NCBI GenBank assembly: GCA_944325315.1
Contig: CALVAA010000002.1
Span: 59,016 to 123,015, forward strand
Source: Candidatus Gastranaerophilales bacterium
GTDB taxonomy: Bacteria; Cyanobacteriota; Vampirovibrionia; Gastranaerophilales; Gastranaerophilaceae
Direction of reading: 5' to 3'
Length of the DNA: 64,000 bases
The notes below the pieces were generated by a model, which was not told where the DNA came from, did no database searches, and saw only the letters and a list, made by a program, of their open reading frames with translations. This document shows, in pieces, positions 45,311 through 55,418 of this stretch; within the stretch, counting starts at the first letter, position 1; each line of letters begins with the position of its first letter. The position numbers were made by a program, and so were the translations under genes.

Positions 45311-45931
45311 ATGAAAGAATTAATAGAAAGTGCAAAAGATTTTAAAATTATTCCAAACAACTTTAAAAGTTCAGGCTCTTTTGATGTTGTTAATATTGAT
45401 GACGAAACAATTAAAGTACATTTAAATCTTGTTGACGAAAAAGAACTTGAAGACTATACGGAAGGTTCTTTTGTGGAAGTTTTCGGCGTAAATAATGTCG
45501 GTTTGGTATATTTTGAAACAAAAATCATTGATAAAGACGGCTTTAACATCACGCTTGCTCAAACTCAAGACTACAGCATAATTCAAAGACGGGAATACTC
45601 TCGTGTAGGACTTAGTCAGGGAAGTATTGTTTTTAAAGATATGCCTGAAAATTTTGTAGAAAACGTTGAAGATATATCAGCAGGGGGTCTGAAAGTTGTT
45701 GTAAAAGAACCTCTGGAGATAGATAAGCATTACGAAATTGAAATTAAACTTTCAAACAACATGAAGATAAATTGCGCACTGCAGCCTATAAGAATAAAAG
45801 AAACACCACATGACAACATAAAACTATACACGATTTCGGGAAAGTTTATTGATCTTGAAAATGCGGACAGAATTGTGCTGGTACAGTATGCATTTAAGAT
45901 TAAGATGGAAGAACAAAACAGAGAAAATTAA
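45311..45931 (+). CDS. PilZ-domain cyclic-di-GMP receptor (YcgR-like)
   Basis: A 206-residue protein with a YcgR-type N-terminal domain (about 15-90) and a PilZ domain (about 93-200). The binding motif RREYSR gives RxxxR at about residues 95-99, and DISAGG near 122 gives DxSxxG. Both loops needed for cyclic-di-GMP binding are present. YcgR-like proteins slow the flagellar motor when bound. It begins 13 bases after flhA, so co-expression with the export apparatus is very likely. It lies upstream of a predicted cyclic-di-GMP phosphodiesterase. Confidence 0.88.
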   Translation: MKELIESAKDFKIIPNNFKSSGSFDVVNIDDETIKVHLNLVDEKELEDYTEGSFVEVFGVNNVGLVYFETKIIDKDGFNITLAQTQDYSIIQRREYSRVGLSQGSIVFKDMPENFVENVEDISAGGLKVVVKEPLEIDKHYEIEIKLSNNMKINCALQPIRIKETPHDNIKLYTISGKFIDLENADRIVLVQYAFKIKMEEQNREN

Positions 45932-45941
45932 AAGATAAAAT

Positions 45942-46283
45942 ATGGATAACAATACAATATCAGCAAAAGAAGGATTAAAATATTCAAAGTTATTATCGTC
46001 ACTTTTTTGTTCGACTTCGATAATAGCTCTTTCAATACTTTGCCTTTTAAATAACCTTTCAATAGATATCTATACAACGGCAATTTTATTGAAAACCGTT
46101 CTGCCTGCGGCTTTTTGCTTTTGGTTTATTGGTTTTATAATAGGAAAAATACTGGACGGGCTTGATAATAAAATTGTTAAAGAAAAAATTATAGAAGAAA
46201 AAAAAGCATACGAAATACCCAGTATGTTTCAGCAAAATGATGATTCCGGAATGCTGAGCGGAGATGATATGGGGATATTATGA
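45942..46283 (+). CDS. Small two-helix membrane protein in flagellar/c-di-GMP run
   Basis: A 113-residue protein with two hydrophobic segments (about 15-40 and 46-75, joined by a short loop) and an acidic cytoplasmic tail (about 80-113, IIEEKKAYEIPSMFQQNDDS). Not recognised as a named family. It starts ten bases after the PilZ gene and its stop overlaps the ATG of the histidine kinase by four bases, so it is translationally coupled to the kinase. A motor- or kinase-associated role is possible from position only. Confidence 0.72.
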   Translation: MDNNTISAKEGLKYSKLLSSLFCSTSIIALSILCLLNNLSIDIYTTAILLKTVLPAAFCFWFIGFIIGKILDGLDNKIVKEKIIEEKKAYEIPSMFQQNDDSGMLSGDDMGIL

Positions 46284-47881
46284 AAGATATAATGAAACCA
46301 AAATTTAAATCAATAAAACTAAGCATATATTTTACGGTTCTGTTGAGCATTATAATTATCGCAACAACAACTTTGTTTACTGTTTATTCTATATTTAGTA
46401 TTAAAAATTTGGTAAGCGAGTATGAATCAGACGCATACAAACTAAGATATTCACTATCTACAATACTTGTTAACAGCTTAATATTAGATATTAAAAAACA
46501 AAATTTTGAAGCTACCGAAAATTTGATTGATATTCTAAAAAAAGATAATCTTTTATCATACACTTATGTAAAAGACAACTCCACAAACAAAATTATACTT
46601 GGAGAAAGCGAAGTAAATTATGAAAACGCCAAAACAACGGCAGATATCCAGCAGTTATCAAAAACAATCGATAACTATACGGTTTATTTCGGAATCCCCT
46701 CAACAAACAATAATGCTGCATACTACAGCAGCTTTATCGAAATGATAGCAAATATTCTGATTCTTTTTGTAATACTTGGTATTGTAATAAGTATTATAAT
46801 GACAAACATCATAACAGCGCCCCTTGAAAAACTTTCAAAAGCGGCAAAAGAAATAACGGATGGCAATTTCAATGTAAAAATCGAAAAAACAATGTTTTCC
46901 GAGATTAATGACTTGATTTTTTCATACAACGAAATGGGTTTTCAGCTGAATGAATTATATTCATCACTGGAATTAAAAGTACAAGAAAGAACAATTGCTC
47001 TTGAAGAAGCTAATTATAAGCTTCAAGAAACTCAAGCCATGATGGTTCATTCCGAAAAAATGCGCTCACTTGGCGAGCTTGTTGCAGGTATTGCCCATGA
47101 AATAAATAATCCTGTGAATTTTATCCATGGAAATATAATGATTTTGCAAAACTATGCAGATGATCTTTTAAGACTGATTGATTTATACGATGAAAACAAT
47201 GTCAATTTTCCTTCGGATATAAAAGAAAAAATTGAAGCATTTAAAAAAGAAATTGATTTAGACTTTTTAAGAGGAGACATAAAAGACCTAATTAAAAGTT
47301 GCATAGAAGGAACGCAAAGAACTAAAAACATTGTGCTTGATTTAAAAAATTTCTCAAGAATGGAAGAAATGGTTCTAACGCAGTTCGATATACCAAAAGA
47401 AATTGACACAACGCTAAACATTTTAAACAACAAATACAAAAACAGAATAACCGTAATTAAAAACTATTCTATTGACACACCTAAAATTGAGGCTTACGGA
47501 GGTCAATTGAACCAAGTATTTATGAATATATTGGATAACGCTCAAGATGCCATGGGCGAAAGCGGTACTTTAACAATTAACACATACAAAAGCGGTAATA
47601 ATGTTAAAATTGAATTTATAGATACAGGAAAAGGCATACCCAAAGAGAACCTCAACAAAGTTTTTGACCCGTTTTTTACAACAAAACCGGTTGGAAAAGG
47701 TACGGGTCTCGGGATGAGTATTTCATACAGAGTAATAAACGACCACAAAGGTACAATAGAAGTTGAATCTGAAGTAAATAAAGGTACTAAATTTACCATA
47801 ACACTTCCGATTGTGCACGAAGAACAAAAAAACGACGAACTCGGATTATTGGAAGACGGCGGAGCTCAAAATAATGGATAA
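46280..47881 (+). CDS. Membrane sensor histidine kinase
   Basis: A 533-residue kinase with two membrane segments (about 14-36 and 157-180) enclosing an extracytoplasmic sensor of about 120 residues. A HAMP linker (about 180-235), a coiled coil, the dimerisation domain with phospho-acceptor H273 in IAHEINNPVNF, and an HATPase domain follow, with N-box NILDNAQDAM, G1 DTGKGIPKEN, and G2 GKGTGLGMSI. The HEINNP pattern is like kinases of the HAMP-HisKA family. The sensor ligand is unknown. It overlaps the response regulator gene by eight bases and is probably its cognate kinase. Confidence 0.92.
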   Translation: MKDIMKPKFKSIKLSIYFTVLLSIIIIATTTLFTVYSIFSIKNLVSEYESDAYKLRYSLSTILVNSLILDIKKQNFEATENLIDILKKDNLLSYTYVKDNSTNKIILGESEVNYENAKTTADIQQLSKTIDNYTVYFGIPSTNNNAAYYSSFIEMIANILILFVILGIVISIIMTNIITAPLEKLSKAAKEITDGNFNVKIEKTMFSEINDLIFSYNEMGFQLNELYSSLELKVQERTIALEEANYKLQETQAMMVHSEKMRSLGELVAGIAHEINNPVNFIHGNIMILQNYADDLLRLIDLYDENNVNFPSDIKEKIEAFKKEIDLDFLRGDIKDLIKSCIEGTQRTKNIVLDLKNFSRMEEMVLTQFDIPKEIDTTLNILNNKYKNRITVIKNYSIDTPKIEAYGGQLNQVFMNILDNAQDAMGESGTLTINTYKSGNNVKIEFIDTGKGIPKENLNKVFDPFFTTKPVGKGTGLGMSISYRVINDHKGTIEVESEVNKGTKFTITLPIVHEEQKNDELGLLEDGGAQNNG

Positions 47882-48902
47882 AAGATACAAGATTTTAATT
47901 GTTGATGATGAAGAAGATAATCTGGCACTTATGTATCGTACATTGAGAAATAAGTACGACATTACAAAAGCAAACAGTGCAATTGTAGCACTTGAAATAC
48001 TAAAAAAAGAACAATTCGACTGCATATTATCCGACCATAAAATGCCTGTTATGGACGGGGTAGAATTTTTAAAAAGAGTTTATGATATGCAGCCAAAAAC
48101 TATGAGGCTTTTAGTTACAGCTTATTCTGACATTAAGATATTAATTGATGCAATTAATTATGCTAAAATATACAGGTACATAAAAAAACCGTACAGTCCT
48201 GATGAACTTTGCATGATAGTTGAATCAGCCCTTGAGTGTTATCAGCTGAAAATAGACAATGAAAATTTAATAACGGATTTAAAAGATTTATTCTCAGGAA
48301 CAATTAAGGCCATAATTGAAGCACTTGATGCGAAAGATTCATTCACACTCGGCAGAAGCCGAAGAGTTGCATTTTATTCACTAAAAATTGCAAATAAAAT
48401 GGCTCTTTCGCCTGCTGAAATCAGTCAAATTGAGCTTGCGGGCCTGTTACATGATATAGGAATGATAGGCGTTGCAGAAGAAATTCTAAACAAAACTCAA
48501 AAATTAACTGACGAAGAATATGAAAAAATCAAAATGCATGTGCACTATAGCGTTAAAATACTTGAAGACATCAAGCAGCTTTATGAGATAGTTGAAATTA
48601 TAAAATATCACCATGAATACTACAATGGCTGTGGTTATCCTCATGGTCTTAAAGGAGAAGAAATACCTTTAGGTTCGAGAATAATAGCAATTGCCGATGC
48701 GTTTGATGCCATGACATCAAACAGAGCGTACAGAAACAGCCTTAAGCCGGATGAAGCTTTAAATATAATAAAGCAAGGTGCAGGAAAGCAATTTGACCCA
48801 CATCTTGTTGAAATTTTTGAAAGTATACTTCCTGAAGCGCTGGAAGAAATAAAAGAGTTTGAAATAAGACAAAAAGAACTTGAGCAAATAGTAAAACAAT
48901 GA
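47874..48902 (+). CDS. Response regulator with HD-GYP domain (c-di-GMP phosphodiesterase)
   Basis: A 342-residue protein: receiver domain (1-120) with phospho-acceptor D54 in ILSDHKMPVMDG and KKPY near 105, joined to an HD-GYP domain. Motifs are H193-D194 (LLHDIGMIG), H246-H247 (HHEYYNG) and G254-Y255-P256, followed by AIADAFDAMTSNRAYR. HD-GYP proteins hydrolyse cyclic-di-GMP, so this should lower the level sensed by the adjacent PilZ protein. The frame is open upstream to 47811, but GGAG nine bases before the ATG at 47874 fixes the start. Confidence 0.92.
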   Translation: MDKRYKILIVDDEEDNLALMYRTLRNKYDITKANSAIVALEILKKEQFDCILSDHKMPVMDGVEFLKRVYDMQPKTMRLLVTAYSDIKILIDAINYAKIYRYIKKPYSPDELCMIVESALECYQLKIDNENLITDLKDLFSGTIKAIIEALDAKDSFTLGRSRRVAFYSLKIANKMALSPAEISQIELAGLLHDIGMIGVAEEILNKTQKLTDEEYEKIKMHVHYSVKILEDIKQLYEIVEIIKYHHEYYNGCGYPHGLKGEEIPLGSRIIAIADAFDAMTSNRAYRNSLKPDEALNIIKQGAGKQFDPHLVEIFESILPEALEEIKEFEIRQKELEQIVKQ

Positions 48903-49579
48903 GAACAGTAAAAATATATACAGGAGCATATGCATCCGGCAAAAGTGAAAATGCACTTAATGAAGCCATTAAATATGCAAAACAAAAAAAAGATATCACT
49001 CTTGTAGATTTTGACACGGTCGAACCTGCTTATTGTCTGCGCCCGATTGCAGATAAGCTTAAAAGTTATGGAATACATTTAATCAATCAATCGGACTATT
49101 TTGGCTTAGGTGAAGCAGGCAGCTACGTTACAAACGAACAAATAAATTGCCTTAAAACAACAGATAAAGACATTATAATAGATCTAGGATACGGCGTAAC
49201 CGGGCTTGATACGCTCGATATTATAGCTGATATTGCGTCAGAAAAAAATATGGAAATATATCTTGTAGTTAATTGTGCCAAATTTGAAACAAAAGATGCG
49301 CACTCAATAATTGAATATATCGAATTCAACAGCGGACAAAACCAAAAACCCTGGAAAAAAATTACAGGATTAATTTCAAATACACATCTTGGCGACCAGA
49401 CTACCAAGGAAGATATTTTAAAAGGCTATGAAACACTTAAAAAGGCAAGTCAAATAATATCAATACCAATCAAATCAATCAGTGTTGATATAAAATTTAA
49501 AAATGAATTCCCAAGCCTGCAATTCGACTCGATTCCCGTTAATTTTCTTGAAAGACATATGCCTGAAGCACTTTGGTAA
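48899..49579 (+). CDS. P-loop ATPase of the MinD/CobQ-like group
   Basis: A 226-residue cytosolic protein. It begins with the P-loop GAYASGKSE (about 9-17), then VDFDTVEPAYCLRP (about 39-52), a switch-like region IIDLGYGVTGLDTLD (about 92-106), and VVNCAKFETKDA, an arrangement like SIMIBI-class (MinD, CooC, CobQ) ATPases. The loop has a single lysine and no deviant MinD lysine. The start overlaps the HD-GYP gene by four bases. It closes the flagellar run, as FlhG-type ATPases sometimes do, but the sequence is not typical FlhG, so the role is open. Confidence 0.75.
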   Translation: MRTVKIYTGAYASGKSENALNEAIKYAKQKKDITLVDFDTVEPAYCLRPIADKLKSYGIHLINQSDYFGLGEAGSYVTNEQINCLKTTDKDIIIDLGYGVTGLDTLDIIADIASEKNMEIYLVVNCAKFETKDAHSIIEYIEFNSGQNQKPWKKITGLISNTHLGDQTTKEDILKGYETLKKASQIISIPIKSISVDIKFKNEFPSLQFDSIPVNFLERHMPEALW

Positions 49580-49876
49580 TTATTTTATCTTGTTTATCGG
49601 AATCCAGGTTCTTGTAGCAGTACCCGAAGAAAAATGGCTTGAATTTATTACTTTAGCTTCAAAAGATGATTTGTCATCTATTTCATCAATTTCTTGTGCA
49701 TCTTGAAGCTGTTCATCAGTCAGATAGTATGAAGAGTCCGTAAAATTGTATTCGTCACTTACATCGTATGTGTTTTGTGATTTGTCATACGGATAAGGGA
49801 CTTCATTTGCAAATGTTGTTTGTACTGCAATAAACAAAAGAGTTGAGATAAGTACGGATGAAAATATTTTGAACAT
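49580..49876 (-). CDS. Small exported acidic hypothetical protein
   Basis: A 98-residue protein with a signal peptide (residues 1-24, cleavage near TTFANEV). The mature part is short and acidic, rich in Asp, Tyr and Ser (DKSQNTYDVSDEYNFTDSSY, then EQLQDAQEIDEIDD), so it may be intrinsically disordered. AGGAGG close before the ATG gives a strong ribosome binding site. The stop codon touches the convergent ATPase gene with no space for a terminator. Function unknown. Confidence 0.65.
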   Translation of the reverse strand: MFKIFSSVLISTLLFIAVQTTFANEVPYPYDKSQNTYDVSDEYNFTDSSYYLTDEQLQDAQEIDEIDDKSSFEAKVINSSHFSSGTATRTWIPINKIK

Positions 49877-49974
49877 AAAAGACCTCCTAGTAAAAAAATA
49901 CCATTTAATTAAAAAATATCAACAAATTAAATTGCCGACATGTTAACATTCTTTAAAATAGAAAAAAAAGAATA

Positions 49975-50436
49975 TTAACGTGCAATATATTCTATATATT
50001 TTTCAAACGCCTTATACCCGTCTTTAAATTCCGGGCTTCTTCCGGATGAAACCGTAAGTCTTAAAAATTTTAGTTCTTTTATTCTGATTTCAAATAACTC
50101 GTTCGCATAAGCAGCAAGCAGAATATCTCCGCTGTTTGACCATTTTTTCAATTGTTCAATTTGGTGATTTACCTGAGATATGCTCGTAGCTTCCAAAGGT
50201 AAAAAACCATGGCGGGCAAGTGTTGCCCTATCAGCATTCGTAATAGGAATAGAAGCTGCACTGTGACCAAAGATTTTCTTAATTAGCACATAATTTGATG
50301 CAAGCTGTTTGTGTTTAATAGGCACATGTGTCTTACCTAATGCCACAGCCGTATTGATATTTGAATATATATCATTTTTATCTGCAGTTTTTGACATACT
50401 GCCATAAAAGCAACCTGAATTGCTGTTTTTAAACAT
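49975..50436 (-). CDS. Hypothetical protein
   Basis: A 153-residue protein, taken from the ATG at 50436 because GGGAG lies seven bases upstream. A further 19 open codons (to 50493) would add a hydrophobic stretch but have no ribosome binding site. The N-terminus has an unusual SNSGCFYGSMSK; the C-terminal half is helical (QVNHQIEQLKKWSNSGDIL, then EIRIKELKFLRLTVSS). Not recognised; no catalytic motif is visible. It is a single gene, divergent from ndk. Confidence 0.6.
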   Translation of the reverse strand: MFKNSNSGCFYGSMSKTADKNDIYSNINTAVALGKTHVPIKHKQLASNYVLIKKIFGHSAASIPITNADRATLARHGFLPLEATSISQVNHQIEQLKKWSNSGDILLAAYANELFEIRIKELKFLRLTVSSGRSPEFKDGYKAFEKYIEYIAR

Positions 50437-50604
50437 TAAATAACTCCCACTAATATTTGATAAGATTATTATAAACAAAAAAATAAAATTCAAAAACCTT
50501 TTAATAAAAGTTTACCTAAATTAATTTTTTACTTAAAAAGATAAATTTGCGCTTTTTTGTTAATTATGCTCTAATAATGTTTGTATTTTAGTGAGGTAAA
50601 TTAA

Positions 50605-52576
<1,972 letters not shown>

Positions 52577-52657
52577 AAAAAAATTATATACTATCAGATA
52601 AAAAAATGTAAAGAAATATTAATTTCAAAATAAACAAAAAAAACAAAAAATATTGAC

Positions 52658-52688
52658 TTCACACCTTGTTTATTGTGAAATATATAAT
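52658..52688 (+). promoter_or_regulatory. Candidate promoter of rpsL-rpsG
   Basis: TTCACA (52658-52663) and TATATA (52681-52686) are 17 bases apart, overlapping a perfect TATAAT at 52683-52688; a TTGACT begins at 52653 but its spacing is too long. The element lies about 30 bases before the rpsL start. Confidence 0.4.
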
Positions 52689-52715
52689 ACAGTTAACTAT
52701 TATTAAGGGGAAAAT

Positions 52716-53096
52716 ATGCCTACAATTAATCAATTAATTAAAAGAGAAAGACAAAAAATTAAAGATAAAACAAAATCACCGGCTCTAACAAATTGCCCTC
52801 AAAGACGCGGTGTTTGCACAAGAGTTTATACAACAACTCCTAAAAAACCAAACTCCGCAATGAGAAAAGTTGCCCGTGTACGTTTAACAAACGGATTTGA
52901 AGTTACTTCATACATCCCGGGTATCGGACACAATTTGCAAGAGCACTCTGTTGTGCTGATCAGAGGTGGCAGGGTTAAAGACCTTCCCGGTGTAAGATAT
53001 CATATTATACGTGGTACATTAGATACTCAGGGCGTTGCAAACAGGATGCAGTCAAGATCTAAATACGGTACTAAAAAAGCTAAGGCTAAAAAATAA
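52716..53096 (+). CDS. rpsL: 30S ribosomal protein S12
   Basis: Decoding-centre ribosomal protein and target of streptomycin-resistance mutations. The 126 residues contain [31 protein letters not shown] and [26 protein letters not shown], the universal S12 core. At the streptomycin-sensitive position the motif TTTPKKPN shows lysine, the wild-type residue. AAGGGG precedes the ATG. rpsG follows 26 bases later. Confidence 0.97.
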   Translation: MPTINQLIKRERQKIKDKTKSPALTNCPQRRGVCTRVYTTTPKKPNSAMRKVARVRLTNGFEVTSYIPGIGHNLQEHSVVLIRGGRVKDLPGVRYHIIRGTLDTQGVANRMQSRSKYGTKKAKAKK

Positions 53097-53122
53097 TTAA
53101 GAAGAAAGGTTAAGAATAAGTA

Positions 53123-53593
53123 ATGTCTAGAAGATCAAAACCGGCAAAAAGAATTCCAGCACCGGATCCTATATACAACAGTGTTGATATAGCAAAATTT
53201 ATCAACAGATTAATGAAAAAAGGCAAAAAATCAGTAGCTCAAAGAATATTCTACACAACTATGGAACAAGTTCAACAAAAAGCCAAGGCTGAACCTATAG
53301 AAACATTTAAAAAAGCATTAGCAAATGCTACTCCTTTAATTGAAGTTAAGGCCCGCAGAATTGGCGGTTCAACTTATCAAGTGCCAATTGATGTAAAGCC
53401 GGATAGAGGCAGTGCACTTGCTTCTCAATGGATTATTGAAGCAGCAAGAAAAAGAGGCGGAAAATCAATGATTGAAAAATTAACCAATGAAATTTTAGAC
53501 GCTTCAAATTCTACCGGTTCAGCTGTTAAGAAAAAAGAAGATACACACAAAATGGCTGAAGCAAACAAAGCTTTTGTACATTACAGATATTAA
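53123..53593 (+). CDS. rpsG: 30S ribosomal protein S7
   Basis: Assembly-initiating protein of the 30S head. The 156 residues are typical: SRRSKPAKRIPAPDPIYNS at the start, INRLMKKGKKSVAQRIFYT, VKARRIGGSTYQVPIDV and KMAEANKAFVHYRY at the end. It is followed by a strong terminator, so the usual downstream fusA and tuf genes are not co-transcribed here. Confidence 0.97.
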   Translation: MSRRSKPAKRIPAPDPIYNSVDIAKFINRLMKKGKKSVAQRIFYTTMEQVQQKAKAEPIETFKKALANATPLIEVKARRIGGSTYQVPIDVKPDRGSALASQWIIEAARKRGGKSMIEKLTNEILDASNSTGSAVKKKEDTHKMAEANKAFVHYRY

Positions 53594-53618
53594 TAAAAAC
53601 CCAAATTTACAACTAACA

Positions 53619-53650
53619 AAAAACCCGGTTTATAAAAATCGGGTTTTTAT
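53619..53650 (+). terminator. Rho-independent terminator after rpsG
   Basis: AAAAACCCG (53619-53627) pairs with CGGGTTTTT (53640-53648) around a 12-base loop, ending in a T-run. It closes the rpsL-rpsG unit. Confidence 0.8.
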
Positions 53651-53666
53651 ATATAAATTTTAAACA

Positions 53667-54620
53667 ATGAAAAAAAGTAACAAATTTATTGATTTTTTAA
53701 TAACCCAAAAATGCACTTTTAAGTGCGAATACTGCTCGCAAAGTAAAAGGTGGCACAAACACCTTGATAGTGCAAATGATGAAATAATAGAATCTTTTTT
53801 CAGACTGCTCAATACAATTGATAAAGATTTTGAAATAACGCTAAGCGGGGGAGAAGCACTTTTACACCCCCGGTTTTTTGAAATTATTCAAACAACAAAA
53901 GAGAGGGGATTCAAAATTAACCTTATTTCAAATTTTTCTTTTGAACTTGAAAAGTATAAAAAAATAGTCGATATTCTGGATGATTCCCTGCTAAGAATGG
54001 ATATAAGTCTGCATTTGGATGAAATTAAAAATCTTAAAGATACTATAAGTAAAATTGATGAATTTTTAAAACATAAGCATAAAAACACAAAAATAACTCT
54101 TTTAATTCCTGTTTATAAAATAAATGATAAAAAAAGAAAAAAAATCGAATTAATAAAACAATTTGCACTTTTAAAAAATATCCCGGTTGATTTTCAGCAC
54201 ATAAGAATTTTAAACAAAAAAATTAAATATTCTAAAAAAGAGTCCCCTTATATAAAAACGGAAAGCAGCGAATCAACATTTGCAAAACTTTGTTTTGCAG
54301 GAGTAAAAAGTGCCGTAATTTATGAAGACGGCAGCGTTTATCGTTGTTACTCGTCAAGATTTTTAAAGAGTAATTATCTTGGCAATATAAAAGATAAAAA
54401 TTTTAAGCTAAAAACAAAACCTCAAGTTTGTACCATGAAATATTGTAATTGTCCAAAACCAAAACAATACGGACAAATTACAAACAAAAAAGCTCCTTTG
54501 AAAGCTTATATTTATAAAATCGCAAATTTTATTTTTGTGCCTTTTTTAATGATTAAAAAAAGAAAATTAATAAAAGCAAAAATTAAGCAACTTTTATTCG
54601 ACACAAGGAACAAGTCCTAA
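53667..54620 (+). CDS. Radical SAM protein
   Basis: A 317-residue radical SAM enzyme. The cluster motif CTFKCEYCSQ (CxxxCxxC) is at about residues 16-23, and TLSGGEALLHPRFF near 58-70 is the SAM-binding GGE region. A C-terminal cysteine-rich portion (CFAGVKSAVIYEDGSVYRCYS near 212, then CTMKYCNCPKP near 252) resembles a SPASM-like auxiliary cluster region. Such proteins often modify peptides or act as maturases, but no precursor peptide is evident next to it. It stands alone after the rpsL-rpsG terminator and overlaps the convergent remnant by four bases. Confidence 0.82.
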   Translation: MKKSNKFIDFLITQKCTFKCEYCSQSKRWHKHLDSANDEIIESFFRLLNTIDKDFEITLSGGEALLHPRFFEIIQTTKERGFKINLISNFSFELEKYKKIVDILDDSLLRMDISLHLDEIKNLKDTISKIDEFLKHKHKNTKITLLIPVYKINDKKRKKIELIKQFALLKNIPVDFQHIRILNKKIKYSKKESPYIKTESSESTFAKLCFAGVKSAVIYEDGSVYRCYSSRFLKSNYLGNIKDKNFKLKTKPQVCTMKYCNCPKPKQYGQITNKKAPLKAYIYKIANFIFVPFLMIKKRKLIKAKIKQLLFDTRNKS

Positions 54621-54823
54621 TATTTCTTTACTTTTTGTTTTTTAGTATAAGAACTCACATCAATCTTTTGGTGCTCAGTGTTTTTGATTGCTTTTAAAAT
54701 ATCTTCTTTTTCAATCTCGCTTCTGCCGCTTTTTCTTGCCATTTTCGCAGCTTCATTTACTATATCTGTTATTGAGCGATAAGAATATTTTTTTAATACT
54801 GACTGCACAATAAATTTCTCCAT
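54617..54823 (-). CDS. Short ORF resembling an AAA+ lid domain; probable C-terminal fragment
   Basis: A 68-residue open frame whose core (YRSITDIVNEAAKMARKSGR, then EIEKEDILKAIKN) looks like the helical lid subdomain of AAA+ ATPases such as FtsH or Cdc48, but without any ATPase domain. The reading frame upstream is broken (see the overlapping decayed gene), and its apparent ATG lies inside an in-frame coding-like stretch of another frame. It is most likely the 3' part of a pseudogene rather than an independent gene. Confidence 0.45.
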   Translation of the reverse strand: MEKFIVQSVLKKYSYRSITDIVNEAAKMARKSGRSEIEKEDILKAIKNTEHQKIDVSSYTKKQKVKKY

Positions 54824-55171
54824 GCCTTTGATTTATCTGATTTTGCTTCAAGTGCTTCTTTGTAATATTGTCTTATCGAATTATCCGTATAGTTAAATTT
54901 CGGAAAATACATAGAAGCCCGGTAAGCATTTAGATTTTTATATTTAATAAGGCAATCTACAAGTTCATCGTACAGTTCGCCTCTTTTGTTTCTCTTTTCC
55001 GGTTCAATTACACGATCTTCGATAGATAAAGCAAGAATATCTGAATTTATTACATATTGGCTATATCTTTATGCTGTTTTCTTGTATTTAAATAGTTTTG
55101 AAATCTATCGCGGAATTCTTTATTATACCCAAAATTGTAATGATTTTTTTATTATACAAACTTATTTTCAT
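54617..55171 (-). pseudogene. Decayed gene with successive frameshifts
   Basis: A ribosome binding site GAGGAA and ATG (55171) open a frame MKISLYNKKIITILG that ends soon after. A second frame continues with NKEFRDRFQNYLNTRKQHKD (about 55110-55040), then a third with INSDILALSIEDRVIEPEKR, YDELVDCLIKYKNLNAYR and IRQYYKEALEAKSDKSKA down to a stop at 54793. Finally the frame at 54823-54617 carries an AAA+ lid-like end. Joined, they would make about 185 residues. Three frame breaks with coding-like sequence in each indicate decay, or sequencing errors. Confidence 0.55.
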
Positions 55172-55269
55172 TGTTTCCTCGAAAAATATTTATACAAAAC
55201 ATATATAATATTGTTTTTTGCATTTTTGTGATAATATTAATATAAACAATTAAATATTATTAACATTAT

Positions 55270-55343
<74 letters not shown>

Positions 55344-55418
55344 TTTTTTATATTTAAAATGAACACATATTCTTCTTTGTCGTTATAAAAAATGTATGTA
55401 GAAAAAGAAGGATTGTTT

